64,000 nucleotides of DNA, from NCBI GenBank assembly GCA_003151825.1, contig PLYO01000021.1:37564-101563 (forward strand), given 5' to 3'. Under the pieces are notes generated by a model. The model did no database searches. It had not been told where the DNA came from and was given only the letters and a program-made list of their open reading frames with translations. The translations under genes and the position numbers were made by a program. Positions within the stretch are counted from its first letter, which is position 1. Each line of letters begins with the position of its first letter. Of the stretch, positions 16,750 through 24,923 are shown in pieces. The stretch comes from Ignavibacteriota bacterium. GTDB taxonomy: Bacteria; Bacteroidota; Ignavibacteria; Palsa-1295.

Positions 16750-18255
16750 ATGGAAGAAATTACTACTACGTCCGAGACTTCGCAAACTGTCGAAGCGCCT
16801 CCTGAATCGAAGTTTCAGCTAACGCCGCACGAGATCGTTGCGGAGCTGGATAAATATATTATCGGCCAATCGAACGCGAAGCGTTCGGTGGCGATCGCGC
16901 TGCGCAATCGCTGGCGTCGGCAGCAGGTTCCCGAAGTGTTGCGCGAGGAGATCATGCCGAATAATATTATCCTCATCGGCCCGACGGGCGTAGGCAAAAC
17001 GGAAATCGCGCGGCGTCTCGCACGGCTTGCCGGCGCGCCGTTCCTGAAAGTCGAAGCGACAAAATATACCGAAGTTGGCTATGTGGGCCGTGATGTGGAA
17101 TCCATGATCCGCGACCTCACCGAGCTTGCGATCACGATGGTGAAATCCGAGCAAATGGAAGCAGCGGAACCAAAAGCGAAAGCGAATGCCGAAGAGCGCA
17201 TCTTAGATATTCTCGTCCCGCCCGCGCCGCAAATGCAGCGCGCGCAATCGCCGATGATGTTTCCCGGCGTACCCGTCAGTTCGACGATCACCAGAATGCC
17301 AAACGTGCAGCCACGGACGCCCGCGGAAACGCGCGAGCAAGCGGAACTAAACGAAAACACGCGCAACCGTTTTCGCGAAAAACTTCGCGCAAACGAGATG
17401 GACGAAAAGGAGATCGAAGTGGATATTCAGCAAGCGCCGCCCATTGCCTCGATGCAGATCATGGGGCCGCTCGGCGGCGCGGGCATGGATGAGATCGGGC
17501 AGAACATTCAGGATATTCTGGGCGGAATGATGCCTAAGAGGAACAAACGCCGCCGAGTTCCCATCTCCGAGGCGCGTGCCGTGTTCGAGCAGGAAGAAGC
17601 CGCAAAGCTGGTCGATATGGATAGCGTGGTGCGCGAAGCGATTGAGCGCGTGGAAAGTTCGGGAATTATATTCTTGGATGAGATCGATAAAGTCGCAAGC
17701 GGTTCCCGTCGCGATGGCGGCGGAGGTCCGGATGTCTCGCGCGAAGGCGTCCAGCGCGATCTACTGCCGATTGTCGAGGGATCGAATGTCAGCACACGTT
17801 ACGGCATTGTGAAGACGGATCACATCCTTTTCATCGCATCCGGCGCGTTTCATGTTACAAAACCGAGCGATCTGATTCCCGAATTGCAGGGCAGGTTCCC
17901 AATTCGCGTGGAACTCGATAGCCTTACTCAGGAAGATTTCGTAAAGATACTGACCATCCCCGAAAACGCGCTGCTCAAGCAATATGCTGCGCTGCTCGCT
18001 ACCGAAGGACTCGAAGTAGAATTCACCGATGACGCCATTGTTGCGCTCGCGCGTATTGCATTCGAAGTGAATGAAGCGATAGAAAATATCGGTGCGCGCC
18101 GGCTGCATACCATTCTAACCACACTGTTGGAGCAAGTGCTGTTCGATGTCCCCGACATCGTAAAAGAGAAGCACCTGAAAGTTACCGCCAAATTCGTCGA
18201 AGACCGCCTCGATAAAGTGGTGCGTAATCGGGATTTGAGCCAGTATATTTTGTAA
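16750..18255 (+). CDS. hslU: ATP-dependent protease ATPase subunit HslU
   Basis: HslU (ClpY) is the AAA+ unfoldase that feeds HslV. From the ATG at 16750 it has 501 residues. An earlier ATG at 16681 lies inside the heptamer repeat and gives an implausible leader. Walker [14 protein letters not shown] is at about 77-89. The inserted I-domain, rich in Met, Gly and charged residues, spans roughly 150-270. Walker [15 protein letters not shown] follows, and the C-terminus ends SQYIL, which activates HslV in this family. The last 75 bases are duplicated at 18607-18681. Confidence 0.95.
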   Translation: MEEITTTSETSQTVEAPPESKFQLTPHEIVAELDKYIIGQSNAKRSVAIALRNRWRRQQVPEVLREEIMPNNIILIGPTGVGKTEIARRLARLAGAPFLKVEATKYTEVGYVGRDVESMIRDLTELAITMVKSEQMEAAEPKAKANAEERILDILVPPAPQMQRAQSPMMFPGVPVSSTITRMPNVQPRTPAETREQAELNENTRNRFREKLRANEMDEKEIEVDIQQAPPIASMQIMGPLGGAGMDEIGQNIQDILGGMMPKRNKRRRVPISEARAVFEQEEAAKLVDMDSVVREAIERVESSGIIFLDEIDKVASGSRRDGGGGPDVSREGVQRDLLPIVEGSNVSTRYGIVKTDHILFIASGAFHVTKPSDLIPELQGRFPIRVELDSLTQEDFVKILTIPENALLKQYAALLATEGLEVEFTDDAIVALARIAFEVNEAIENIGARRLHTILTTLLEQVLFDVPDIVKEKHLKVTAKFVEDRLDKVVRNRDLSQYIL

Positions 18256-18355
18256 ACGCACGGGAAAAATCCTCCGCCTTGAAAAGGAGTGGAACGATGA
18301 CGAATGGAAGAATATAAGACTTGAACGTTTTCACACTCGCGCTGTTAGCATTTGT

Positions 18356-18592
18356 ATGGATGATCCACGAATTATCGAACTACTGACCGAAATGCTCGGA
18401 GAGCTGAGGCAGATGGATGGCCGATTGGGGAGTATGGACAAACGGCTCGAACGGGTCGAAAAACACCAGCAAACGACCAACCTGAAATTGCAGGAGCTTA
18501 CGCTTTCGAACCTGAAGCTCGCCGATGAAATCCGGACTGTCGTCCAGCACGGGGAACGAATTGTTCGCCTCGAAGCTGCGGTCTTTCACTAA
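18356..18592 (+). CDS. Small coiled-coil protein
   Basis: 78 residues starting MDDPRIIELLTEMLGELRQM, followed by heptad-patterned segments (GRLGSMDKRLERVEKHQQTT, then LKLQELTLSNLKLADEIRTV). The whole protein should be one helix or coiled coil. Small proteins of this form are common as orphan genes in Bacteroidota-like genomes; the function is unknown. It lies between hslU and a partial copy of the hslU 3' end, so it may have arrived with the event that duplicated that end. There is no clear ribosome site. Confidence 0.55.
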   Translation: MDDPRIIELLTEMLGELRQMDGRLGSMDKRLERVEKHQQTTNLKLQELTLSNLKLADEIRTVVQHGERIVRLEAAVFH

Positions 18593-18606
18593 TTCCGAGC
18601 CATTAA

Positions 18607-18681
18607 GTTACCGCCCAATTCGTCGAAGACCGCCTCGATAAAGTAGTGCGGAATCGGGATTTGAGTCAGTATATATTGTAA
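18607..18681 (+). pseudogene. Duplicated 3' end of hslU
   Basis: These 75 bases match the last 75 bases of hslU (18181-18255) at 70 positions, including the stop codon. The match begins and ends abruptly, 351 bases after the true gene end. It is a remnant of a duplication or of an insertion into the 3' end of hslU that rebuilt the gene's terminus. Confidence 0.9.
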
Positions 18682-18710
18682 GATTGCGGCGTGGCTATAC
18701 TTCTGTTACA

Positions 18711-18980
18711 TCACCAATGCACCAAGAGTCTGTAAAAGATGAGCACTACCGCGATGAATACGATCGGATTCATCGCGACGATCTTCCATTGACTTTTCCA
18801 CAAAGCAATAGCAGAAAACACAAAAGATATGGGAACTGCAATCATCCATAAATATAAAAGTAATCGCTCAGTTTGAGCAAGGTTTGAGCCTGCGTATGCC
18901 GCGTAAACCCAGACATACAGCTCAACAAATCCCACTGAAAGGAAAAGCAGGAATTTGAGTAGGAAGGTGATGAGTCGCAT
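18711..18980 (-). CDS. Small integral membrane protein
   Basis: 89 residues with three hydrophobic segments: LITFLLKFLLFLSVGFVELY, LLLYLWMIAVPISFVFSAIA and NPIVFIAVVLIFYRLLVHW. The topology suggests three transmembrane helices with a short Lys-rich loop (WKSQWK). No family is recognised. It follows tpiA on the same strand after a 20-base gap and may be cotranscribed with it. Confidence 0.65.
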   Translation of the reverse strand: MRLITFLLKFLLFLSVGFVELYVWVYAAYAGSNLAQTERLLLYLWMIAVPISFVFSAIALWKSQWKIVAMNPIVFIAVVLIFYRLLVHW

Positions 18981-19000
18981 GGGCTGAAATCCTTTCCAAA

Positions 19001-19756
19001 TTACGTTGCTGCCTCCACGATCGCAATAAACGCGCTGGCATCGAGCGATGCGCCGCCGATGAGTCCGCCATCGATGTCCGGCTCGGCAAGCAGCGCGCGG
19101 GCATTATCCGGCTTCACGCTGCCGCCGTAGAGAATTCGGATGTCACTTGCAATGCTGCCATACTTCTTTTGCAGATCTGCGCGAATAAATGCGTGTGCCG
19201 ATTGCGCTTCATCCGGCGTTGCAGTCTTGCCAGTGCCGATGGCCCAGATCGGCTCATACGCAATAACCACTTTTGCGGCATCGTTTGCATTTATCGTAGC
19301 AAGACTTTCACTTATTTGCCGAAGTAAGACGGCTTCGGTTTCATTCCCAGTGCGTTCACTCTCGCTTTCGCCGATACAGATAATGGGAGTTAGTTTAGCA
19401 TCCAGCGCGGAACGAAGTTTTTTGCTCACGAGATTATCCGTCTCGCCAAAAATAGTTCTTCGTTCGCTATGGCCGAGAATAACGTAGGTGCAGCCAAGCT
19501 CTGCGAGCATTGCGGGAGCGATTTCTCCGGTAAACGCTCCTTTTTCTTCACAATAACAATTCTGCGCGCCGAGCTTTATGCTCGTTTCATCGAGCGCGTG
19601 TTTGGCGATAAGAAGCATCGTGAATGGGGGGCATACGGCGACCTCGATGTCATGGCATTTCGGAGTCCACTCGACGGAAAGCTGAAAAAGCAGCTTGCGC
19701 GTCTCTTTGAGCGTGCCGTTCATCTTCCAGTTCCCGACGATAAGTTTGGGGCGCAT
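19001..19756 (-). CDS. tpiA: Triosephosphate isomerase
   Basis: TpiA interconverts dihydroxyacetone phosphate and glyceraldehyde 3-phosphate in glycolysis. The active-site residues are visible: Asn9 and Lys11 in GNWKMNG, His96 in ILGHSERR, and Glu168 in AYEPIWAIGTGK. The phosphate-binding loop GGSVKPDNA and C-terminal GGLIGGASLD are present. 251 residues is the usual length. The ATG overlaps the stop of the toxin-like gene upstream by one base (TAATG), so it is translated within the toxin-antitoxin transcript or from a promoter inside it, an odd arrangement for a core glycolytic gene. Confidence 0.97.
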   Translation of the reverse strand: MRPKLIVGNWKMNGTLKETRKLLFQLSVEWTPKCHDIEVAVCPPFTMLLIAKHALDETSIKLGAQNCYCEEKGAFTGEIAPAMLAELGCTYVILGHSERRTIFGETDNLVSKKLRSALDAKLTPIICIGESESERTGNETEAVLLRQISESLATINANDAAKVVIAYEPIWAIGTGKTATPDEAQSAHAFIRADLQKKYGSIASDIRILYGGSVKPDNARALLAEPDIDGGLIGGASLDASAFIAIVEAAT

Positions 19757-20091
19757 TAATGTGTAAGGTACACAGAAAGACGGTCTACGAGGCGATGTAA
19801 TCGTTCATCCGATATTGCTCCGACAACACCTTTAAACGTCGATCGTGATGCCGTCTCTAACCATCCAAGGCGGATGAGAGAGGGTACCTTTAATTTGCTT
19901 AGTTTGAAATCGGGATCGTTGGAAGAAATGATTTCATCGAAACCCTCGGCCCGCTGAAGCAGGTTCGAACTCAGGCCACAAATCAGAAAATCCCCGAACG
20001 GGGGCATCACTTTTAAGATCAGAGCGGGTCGGCGCTTAAAGATCCCATCGCTCTGAGGCATGTTAGTGATGACGATCTGCCCAGGGGTCAC
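19756..20091 (-). CDS. MazF/PemK-like toxin
   Basis: 111 residues with the MazF/PemK fold pattern: GQIVITNMPQSDGIFKRRPA at the N-terminus (the family has a P...KRRP strand-loop), then LILKVMPPFGDFLICGLSS, and a conserved-type SLIRLGWLET strand. Members are mRNA-cleaving endoribonucleases. The partner gene at 20063-20317 overlaps it by 29 bases and precedes it, the usual antitoxin-first order. The C-terminal stop overlaps tpiA. The assignment rests on motif pattern and context. Confidence 0.7.
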   Translation of the reverse strand: MTPGQIVITNMPQSDGIFKRRPALILKVMPPFGDFLICGLSSNLLQRAEGFDEIISSNDPDFKLSKLKVPSLIRLGWLETASRSTFKGVVGAISDERLHRLVDRLSVYLTH

Positions 20092-20317
20092 GGTACTCGG
20101 GATTTGGCTCGATAATCATATCGTCCGTATAAAGTTCTGGCTCATTGTCATACCGACGCCCAAGGTTTGTAAGCGCCATTCGCGCCCATTCGCGCCGTTC
20201 CTCTTCCACGGACTGCTCGTCATCCGGAATATCAACCAAGAGCTTCGTGTCCGGTTTAAGATTCACCGGCTCGTCGAGCAGAATTTGGTGGCCGTCAAAA
20301 TGCGCATATACAAACAT
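20063..20317 (-). CDS. Putative antitoxin of the MazF-like pair
   Basis: 84 residues, strongly acidic. It begins with a beta-rich segment MFVYAHFDGHQILLDEPVNL that resembles the start of small DUF-type antitoxins, then EEERREWARMALTNLGRRYD, a helix that could bind the toxin, and an acidic tail ending DPWADRHH. The position directly before and overlapping the toxin gene supports the antitoxin role. No DNA-binding domain is obvious. Confidence 0.6.
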   Translation of the reverse strand: MFVYAHFDGHQILLDEPVNLKPDTKLLVDIPDDEQSVEEERREWARMALTNLGRRYDNEPELYTDDMIIEPNPEYRDPWADRHH

Positions 20318-20356
20318 ACCATTATTAACAACGCGCCGATGGGAAGGTTCATCGTC

Positions 20357-21319
20357 CTACAACGTCACTTTAAATCCGAAGACCAGCGATTGTTCGAGCG
20401 AACGCCGCAAGGAGACGTTTCGGTCATACGTCAGGTTGCCCGAATAGCTGATACCGATGAAATGATACACGAACCCAACCAACAGCAGCGAAGTGACGCG
20501 GGCGTTTTCGAAAAATGTTGAAGCGTGAGGTAAGGAATCCCCCGTAATGCGGTTGATGGCGACGGTCTTCCAGTTCGAGGTGAATTGCAAATCCTGGCCG
20601 ATGTTATCCCGCAGGTTGAAATCCACGATCGCGCTATAGCCCGATTCGAGCGTGATCTCGTTTTGCACACTCGAGAGCGGGTTTTGCGCAGTTATTTGGA
20701 TATTCCGATTCTGCGCCAAAATGAAGTTCTGCGCGACGGTCTGCTGAAGAGCGTATCCGACTCCGGTCGTTAAATCATACTGCCACGAGCCATCGTCCGC
20801 CGCGTCCTCAAACCGCCGGCCAAGAAAGAGGGATTGATATACGAAGACCGGATCGAGGAACTTAGTCGGCGAGCTGTCGCCCGCCACGCCTTTTGCCATT
20901 TGCGTCTCGCCGGCCATCTCGAGGAAGAGCCGGATATGCAGCGCCGGCAAGACCGTCCGCGAGGGGGTAACGCTGGCGATTAAATCGTCTTGTATGGTGC
21001 GCGGAATCCCTGTCTCGGAGCTTTGCTGTCCGTAGATGGCGTGCAGCTTCGCTCCGAATTGCCACGGTTCGCCGTCACAAAAGAAATTGGCGTCGAGGCC
21101 CACGACCCACACGGCGCTCAAGGCGTCGCTGTCCGCCGAGCTATTGCTCTGGATCGTGACTCCGATGGATGGTTCAATCGTGTGCTGAAAAGGCGAAGGT
21201 TTCGGCGCAATGGAAGTCGTATCCGCAGTGCTGGAGGTGGTGTCCTGCTGAGCGAGGATAGGGCTGGATGACCACCCTAAAATCAGTGGAATCAGCGCGA
21301 GGAAATAATTTCGGAACAT
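20357..21319 (-). CDS. Outer-membrane beta-barrel protein (DUF3078-like)
   Basis: 320 residues. The signal peptide FRNYFLALIPLILGWSSSPI ends near LAQQ. A Thr/Ser/Asp-rich linker follows, then alternating beta strands with the W/F/Y-rich pattern of an outer-membrane barrel (VWVVGLDANFFCDGEPWQFG, TLESGYSAIVDFNLRDN). It ends on LVFGFKVTL, a typical last strand for BAM recognition. It resembles DUF3078 proteins of Bacteroidota; the substrate is unknown. It is transcribed divergently from the Hcp-like gene. Confidence 0.7.
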   Translation of the reverse strand: MFRNYFLALIPLILGWSSSPILAQQDTTSSTADTTSIAPKPSPFQHTIEPSIGVTIQSNSSADSDALSAVWVVGLDANFFCDGEPWQFGAKLHAIYGQQSSETGIPRTIQDDLIASVTPSRTVLPALHIRLFLEMAGETQMAKGVAGDSSPTKFLDPVFVYQSLFLGRRFEDAADDGSWQYDLTTGVGYALQQTVAQNFILAQNRNIQITAQNPLSSVQNEITLESGYSAIVDFNLRDNIGQDLQFTSNWKTVAINRITGDSLPHASTFFENARVTSLLLVGFVYHFIGISYSGNLTYDRNVSLRRSLEQSLVFGFKVTL

Positions 21320-21389
21320 GCAACTTCTTATGGTTCTCAGTGTTTCCTAATTGTCATTTTCAACTTTTTTCAAAGAAAGGAATTCTTTT

Positions 21390-21896
21390 ATGCAACATAA
21401 TCGTAATATTCGAAGAATGATTTCTGCCGCTATCCTGATGTCGGTTGTGCTCTTGGGGGCGACACAATCTCCCCATGCGTATGACGCCTATCTCAAGATC
21501 GACGGCATAAAAGGCGAGAGCACGGCCTTTCATAAAGTGGTTCGCTGCACCGGTGGAACCTGCCATATCGGACGAATGCCGGTGGGAGCCTACTATGTGA
21601 CTATAGTATGGGTGGTGGATAGTACTAAGGGCCAGACGGACGATTGGAACGCGCTCGTAAAAACATCGTCATCGACTAAGGGCGCCCCGGCGTCATCCTC
21701 GATTACGATAACATCCAATCCGCAAAATGCCGGATCCACTGTGGGGAAGCGCATGCATAAACCGCTGAACATCATGAAGACGACCGACAAGTCGTCACCG
21801 ATGACGTTCTCCATCGCCGCCGGCGATGTCGATGGCGATGGCATGGTCGATGTGACGATGGCCGTCAAAGGGCAGGGAGCTTCTTTGACAAAGTAG
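21390..21896 (+). CDS. Secreted Hcp-like protein
   Basis: 168 residues from the ATG at 21390, which has AAAGG upstream; the frame extends 39 bases further but without ATG. A signal peptide (ISAAILMSVVLLGATQSPHA) is followed by YDAYLKIDGIKGES, the hallmark N-terminus of type VI secretion tube proteins (Hcp). GKRMHKPLNIMKTTDKSSP also matches the Hcp-family segment that normally follows. The segment between differs from tube Hcp and has two Cys. Near the C-terminus DVDGDGMVDV looks like a calcium-binding loop. True Hcp has no signal peptide, and no T6SS genes are nearby, so this is probably a secreted relative of unknown role rather than a T6SS tube subunit. Confidence 0.65.
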   Translation: MQHNRNIRRMISAAILMSVVLLGATQSPHAYDAYLKIDGIKGESTAFHKVVRCTGGTCHIGRMPVGAYYVTIVWVVDSTKGQTDDWNALVKTSSSTKGAPASSSITITSNPQNAGSTVGKRMHKPLNIMKTTDKSSPMTFSIAAGDVDGDGMVDVTMAVKGQGASLTK

Positions 21897-21933
21897 GTTG
21901 GAAACTGGCGTTGGGTTTCGGAATCTATGAGGC

Positions 21934-21964
21934 GCAGAACGCGCGCGTTATGCGCGCATTCTGC
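21934..21964. terminator. Bidirectional terminator-like hairpin
   Basis: 13-base arms GCAGAACGCGCGC and GCGCGCATTCTGC pair with one mismatch around GTTAT. The hairpin lies between the convergent Hcp-like gene and rpsG. The T-run is weak on both sides, so it may act as an mRNA 3'-end stabiliser rather than an intrinsic terminator. Confidence 0.55.
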
Positions 21965-21986
21965 TTGTGCATCGAAAACGCGGAGC

Positions 21987-22454
21987 TTAAAACCTAAAGT
22001 GCGCGAAGGCCTTGTTGGCTTCGGCCATGCGGTGTACGTCGTCACGCTTTTTGACGGTGGTGCCTTCGCCATTGCTGGCAGCGATGAGTTCTCCGGCAAG
22101 GCGCGCAGCCATGGATTTTTCTCCACGCGCTCTGCTATACTGAATGAGCCAGCGGATGGCAAGGGCCGTGCGGCGTTCGGTGCGGACTTCCGTCGGCACC
22201 TGATAGGTCGCTCCGCCAACGCGGCGGGAACGAACTTCGATTGCCGGCGAAGCATTGTTCATCGCCTTTTTGAAAACTTCGAGGCTCGGTTGCCCGGTCT
22301 TTTCCTGAACGGAATCGAGCGCATCGTACATGATGCGCTGCGCGGTCGATTTTTTGCCGCCCATCATCAGCGAGTTGATGAACTGCGATACTAACGTATC
22401 GTTGAACTTCGGATCGGGGATCCGCGGGCGAAGTTCCGATTTGTGTTTTCTCAT
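21987..22454 (-). CDS. rpsG: 30S ribosomal protein S7
   Basis: A primary 16S rRNA-binding protein that organises the head of the 30S subunit. It is 155 residues. The basic core [20 protein letters not shown] and the conserved [20 protein letters not shown] and [14 protein letters not shown] segments are clear. It lies 55 bases after rpsL, the normal str-operon order. No fusA or tuf follows; the next gene downstream is the convergent Hcp-like gene. Confidence 0.98.
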   Translation of the reverse strand: MRKHKSELRPRIPDPKFNDTLVSQFINSLMMGGKKSTAQRIMYDALDSVQEKTGQPSLEVFKKAMNNASPAIEVRSRRVGGATYQVPTEVRTERRTALAIRWLIQYSRARGEKSMAARLAGELIAASNGEGTTVKKRDDVHRMAEANKAFAHFRF

Positions 22455-22509
22455 GTAAGGTTAAAAAATATAAATCTCATAGGACCCATCGGTCACATAT
22501 AAATCGATG

Positions 22510-22881
22510 TTACTTAGGTTTTTTCGTGCCGTAGCGCGAGCGTCCCTGCTTGCGGTTTTGGACGCCCTGCGTGTCGAGCGTGCCACGGATGATATGATAG
22601 CGCACGCCGGGCAGATCCTTCACGCGGCCGCCGCGAATCATGACAATCGAGTGCTCCTGCAAATTATGACCTTCGCCCGGAATGTAGGCGGACACTTCCA
22701 TGCCGCTTGTCAGCTTGACGCGCGCTACTTTTCGGAGCGCGGAATTCGGCTTTTTCGGAGTGGTGGTATAGACGCGTGTGCAGACGCCGCGTCGCTGAGG
22801 GCTGTTTTTGAGCGCCGGGGATTTCGACTTGTACGTCAGTTCTTCCCGGCCCAGACGCACTAATTGGTTGATCGTTGGCAT
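22510..22881 (-). CDS. rpsL: 30S ribosomal protein S12
   Basis: S12 controls decoding accuracy at the ribosomal A site. It is 123 residues with [15 protein letters not shown] at the start and the conserved [16 protein letters not shown] and [11 protein letters not shown] segments. Lys in TPKKPNS and in [14 protein letters not shown] are the positions altered in streptomycin resistance; both have the wild-type residue. The upstream region to 23207 contains a heptamer array (23013-23047). Confidence 0.98.
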   Translation of the reverse strand: MPTINQLVRLGREELTYKSKSPALKNSPQRRGVCTRVYTTTPKKPNSALRKVARVKLTSGMEVSAYIPGEGHNLQEHSIVMIRGGRVKDLPGVRYHIIRGTLDTQGVQNRKQGRSRYGTKKPK

Positions 22882-23012
22882 GAATGCTTGTTTTGTGGCT
22901 AAAATGTATCATTACCTCGCTCGGCCCGAGCATACGCTTCAGCATAGATGCTTTCGCGTGAGGCGGGCTGTTAACCGGACAAGGGGCAATTCGGTTCAAT
23001 TCATTTCTCGAT

Positions 23013-23047
23013 TTCATCCTTCAACCCTCAACCTTCATCCTTTTCCC
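23013..23047. repeat. Heptanucleotide array TTCATCC upstream of rpsL
   Basis: Five 7-base units: TTCATCC, TTCAACC, CTCAACC, TTCATCC, TTTTCCC. It lies in the 326-base gap between rpsL and the XRE gene, about 130 bases upstream of the rpsL start. The rest of this gap shows no gene. Confidence 0.75.
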
Positions 23048-23207
23048 CCAGAAATAGGTGCCTTTTGTGTGTGCTCGGTTAATACTCATCGAAGTTTTCA
23101 TGAACTTATGCAATAATGATTCTCCTTGAAAATGGTGCCCATAAGTTCACTGACTAATATAATACATTCAAAACCAAAAAGCAAGGAAATCCGAAATTAT
23201 TTTGGAT

Positions 23208-23453
23208 TCAATCCAATCCTTTCACAAGTGCGCTGAACGGGACGCGAAGGGCCTTCGAAATAGTCATTAGTTTATCGACACTTACATTGACGAGTCCTCG
23301 TTCAAGAGTGCTAAGATAATCGGAGTTCATTTTTGCTCGAACGGCAAGCATCTCCTGGGTCCATCCTTTGCCTACCCTTGCCGCCCTGATGTTTTCGCCG
23401 ATGCTCTTTCGATGCTGCACCGGGCAAAATTGCGTATTTTTGTATCCATACAC
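23208..23453 (-). CDS. XRE-family transcriptional regulator
   Basis: 81 residues, essentially a single Cro/C1 helix-turn-helix: SIGENIRAARVGKGWTQEML, then RAKMNSDYLSTLERGLVNVS and VDKLMTISKALRVPFSALVK. Such small XRE proteins repress their own promoter or that of a neighbouring gene. The start is GTG at 23453, three bases from the palindrome at 23457-23468. The LuxR-type gene diverges from it, so the two probably share a control region. Confidence 0.85.
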   Translation of the reverse strand: MYGYKNTQFCPVQHRKSIGENIRAARVGKGWTQEMLAVRAKMNSDYLSTLERGLVNVSVDKLMTISKALRVPFSALVKGLD

Positions 23454-23456
23454 TTA

Positions 23457-23485
23457 GGGATATATCCCGGTTTATGGATATATCA
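23457..23485. promoter_or_regulatory. Twin operator-like palindromes between divergent regulators
   Basis: GGGATATATCCC (23457-23468) is a perfect 12-base palindrome, and TGGATATATCA (23475-23485) repeats its core GATATATC 18 bases further on. Both sit between the XRE and LuxR-type starts, where an autoregulator would bind. Confidence 0.5.
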
Positions 23486-23493
23486 CGAAAAAG

Positions 23494-23820
23494 ATGCCAA
23501 AAAACAGTTTGCACACCGATCCGATTTGGGAGAAGCAAATCGTCGCATTCGGACCCGAGCTCGAAGAGCGGGCACGACTCCTGCGCGAGCTATGCCCGGA
23601 TGTTACCATGCGCGAATCGCAGGTTGCTGCACTTTCGGCAAAGGGCCTCGATAATGGGCACATCGCCGAACGGCTCGCTATTTCCGTCTTCACCGTTGAA
23701 AATCACACCAGCCACGTTAGACACAAAGCGAATGTGCCACGAAGGCTTAAATTCAGAATGCTCATAAAATTTGTAGAAGAACGGCACAATAAAGAAAAAA
23801 ATAGAGCGGAGCTTTCTTAA
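23494..23820 (+). CDS. LuxR/GerE-type HTH protein
   Basis: 108 residues. The C-terminal half is a LuxR-type DNA-binding domain: TMRESQVAALSAKGLDNGHI, then AERLAISVFTVENHTSHVRH, matching the T.RE..V..L...G.SN..IA..L.IS..TV..H pattern. There is no receiver or PAS domain; the first 45 residues are a charged helix. The canonical TVKNH recognition motif reads TVENH. It is divergent from the XRE gene. The target is unknown; local regulation is plausible. Confidence 0.75.
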   Translation: MPKNSLHTDPIWEKQIVAFGPELEERARLLRELCPDVTMRESQVAALSAKGLDNGHIAERLAISVFTVENHTSHVRHKANVPRRLKFRMLIKFVEERHNKEKNRAELS

Positions 23821-23995
23821 AGACACATAGTAGTAAAAATGACGATTTTTCTGTGAGTTACATTATCCGATTACTTCGTAAGTTTGCGGCTCAAATAATG
23901 CCGCCGGCCGGGAAGCGGGTTGCCAAACTCCTACTGAAATCGTTCGGTTACCATCCCCGGCAGCGGACCTACTCACGAATCAACTACTTACGACG

Positions 23996-24919
23996 ATGAA
24001 AAATTCATTCGTAAAACTAAAACTCACCGCACTCGCCGCAGCGGTGCTCCTAAGTTGCAGCGCATTATTTATTCATTCTAACGCACGGGCACAATGCCCG
24101 GATTCTACGGGGCCTGCGCCGAGTCCAGACAGCATCGCATGGAATCAGGATTCATCTTATGTAATGATTCCCGGCACCAGTTGCTGGATATGGGAGTATT
24201 ATTGCTGGCGTGTGATACCAGGAACGCCAAACACCGTTCAGGGATGGCTCGATGGAGTTCTGGTCGATTCAAGCTCCGATTGTGATTCGCTTGCGGACTC
24301 CACACTTGTCTTCGATGCTCAACTTATGTTGGACTCCGTAGTGGCCAATAAGAATCCGGAGTTTGTCACGCCATGTATCAAGGGTCAATACACCATCTTG
24401 CAGGTCTATTCGCCGCAATGCTGGGCGCCTTATGGGGGAGGGCCCGCTTCACACCAAATACGGATTCAAGCCTGCTCCGCGTATGGTTACTATTGCGAAA
24501 AGCAATGCCAAGCCTGCTTCGAGTATGGCGTGGGGATAGTGATTTCAGACTGCGTCGTAATCACTTCGATCGTGGACATCGAGTGTTCAAGTGGGCCCTG
24601 GAACACGGGCGGCGGATGCTACTCGGCCAGTTGCAGTGGCTGGTATTATGGCTACGGCATAGAGCACAGCGCAAATGTCAAGGCTTCACCCTCCATCGAC
24701 ACAAGCATACGGGCATACCCGAATCCCACGTCTGGAAGCTTGATCATCACATCAGCTGTAGCCGGAGAGCAGGTTCAACTCCTCGATGTTCTGGGCCGAG
24801 AAGTGATGAAAGGCATGATTCCGGCGAACGGCCCGCTTGTTTTGGACGTTTCCTCTCTATCTGCTGGCACTTATTATGTAAGTGGTGGCCGGTCGGAAGT
24901 GAAATTCGTCAAGAAGTAG
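23996..24919 (+). CDS. Cys-rich secreted protein with T9SS sorting domain
   Basis: 307 residues. A signal peptide (LKLTALAAAVLLSCSALFIH) ends near ARAQ. The mature region is unusually rich in Cys (about 20), Tyr, Trp and Ser, with several closely spaced Cys (CEKQCQACFEYG, SSGPWNTGGGCYSASCSGWY), suggesting a disulfide-locked extracellular domain. From about residue 235 (IRAYPNPTSGSLIITSAVAG) to the terminal VKFVKK is a T9SS type A sorting domain. No catalytic family is recognised. The next gene starts four bases after the stop and is also a T9SS cargo, so the two are cotranscribed. Confidence 0.8.
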   Translation: MKNSFVKLKLTALAAAVLLSCSALFIHSNARAQCPDSTGPAPSPDSIAWNQDSSYVMIPGTSCWIWEYYCWRVIPGTPNTVQGWLDGVLVDSSSDCDSLADSTLVFDAQLMLDSVVANKNPEFVTPCIKGQYTILQVYSPQCWAPYGGGPASHQIRIQACSAYGYYCEKQCQACFEYGVGIVISDCVVITSIVDIECSSGPWNTGGGCYSASCSGWYYGYGIEHSANVKASPSIDTSIRAYPNPTSGSLIITSAVAGEQVQLLDVLGREVMKGMIPANGPLVLDVSSLSAGTYYVSGGRSEVKFVKK

Positions 24920-24923
24920 AAAC

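Noticed and set aside
21351..21896. Longer form of the Hcp-like gene starting at 21351
   Set aside because: No ATG there, and the ATG at 21390 has an AAAGG site and a proper signal peptide.
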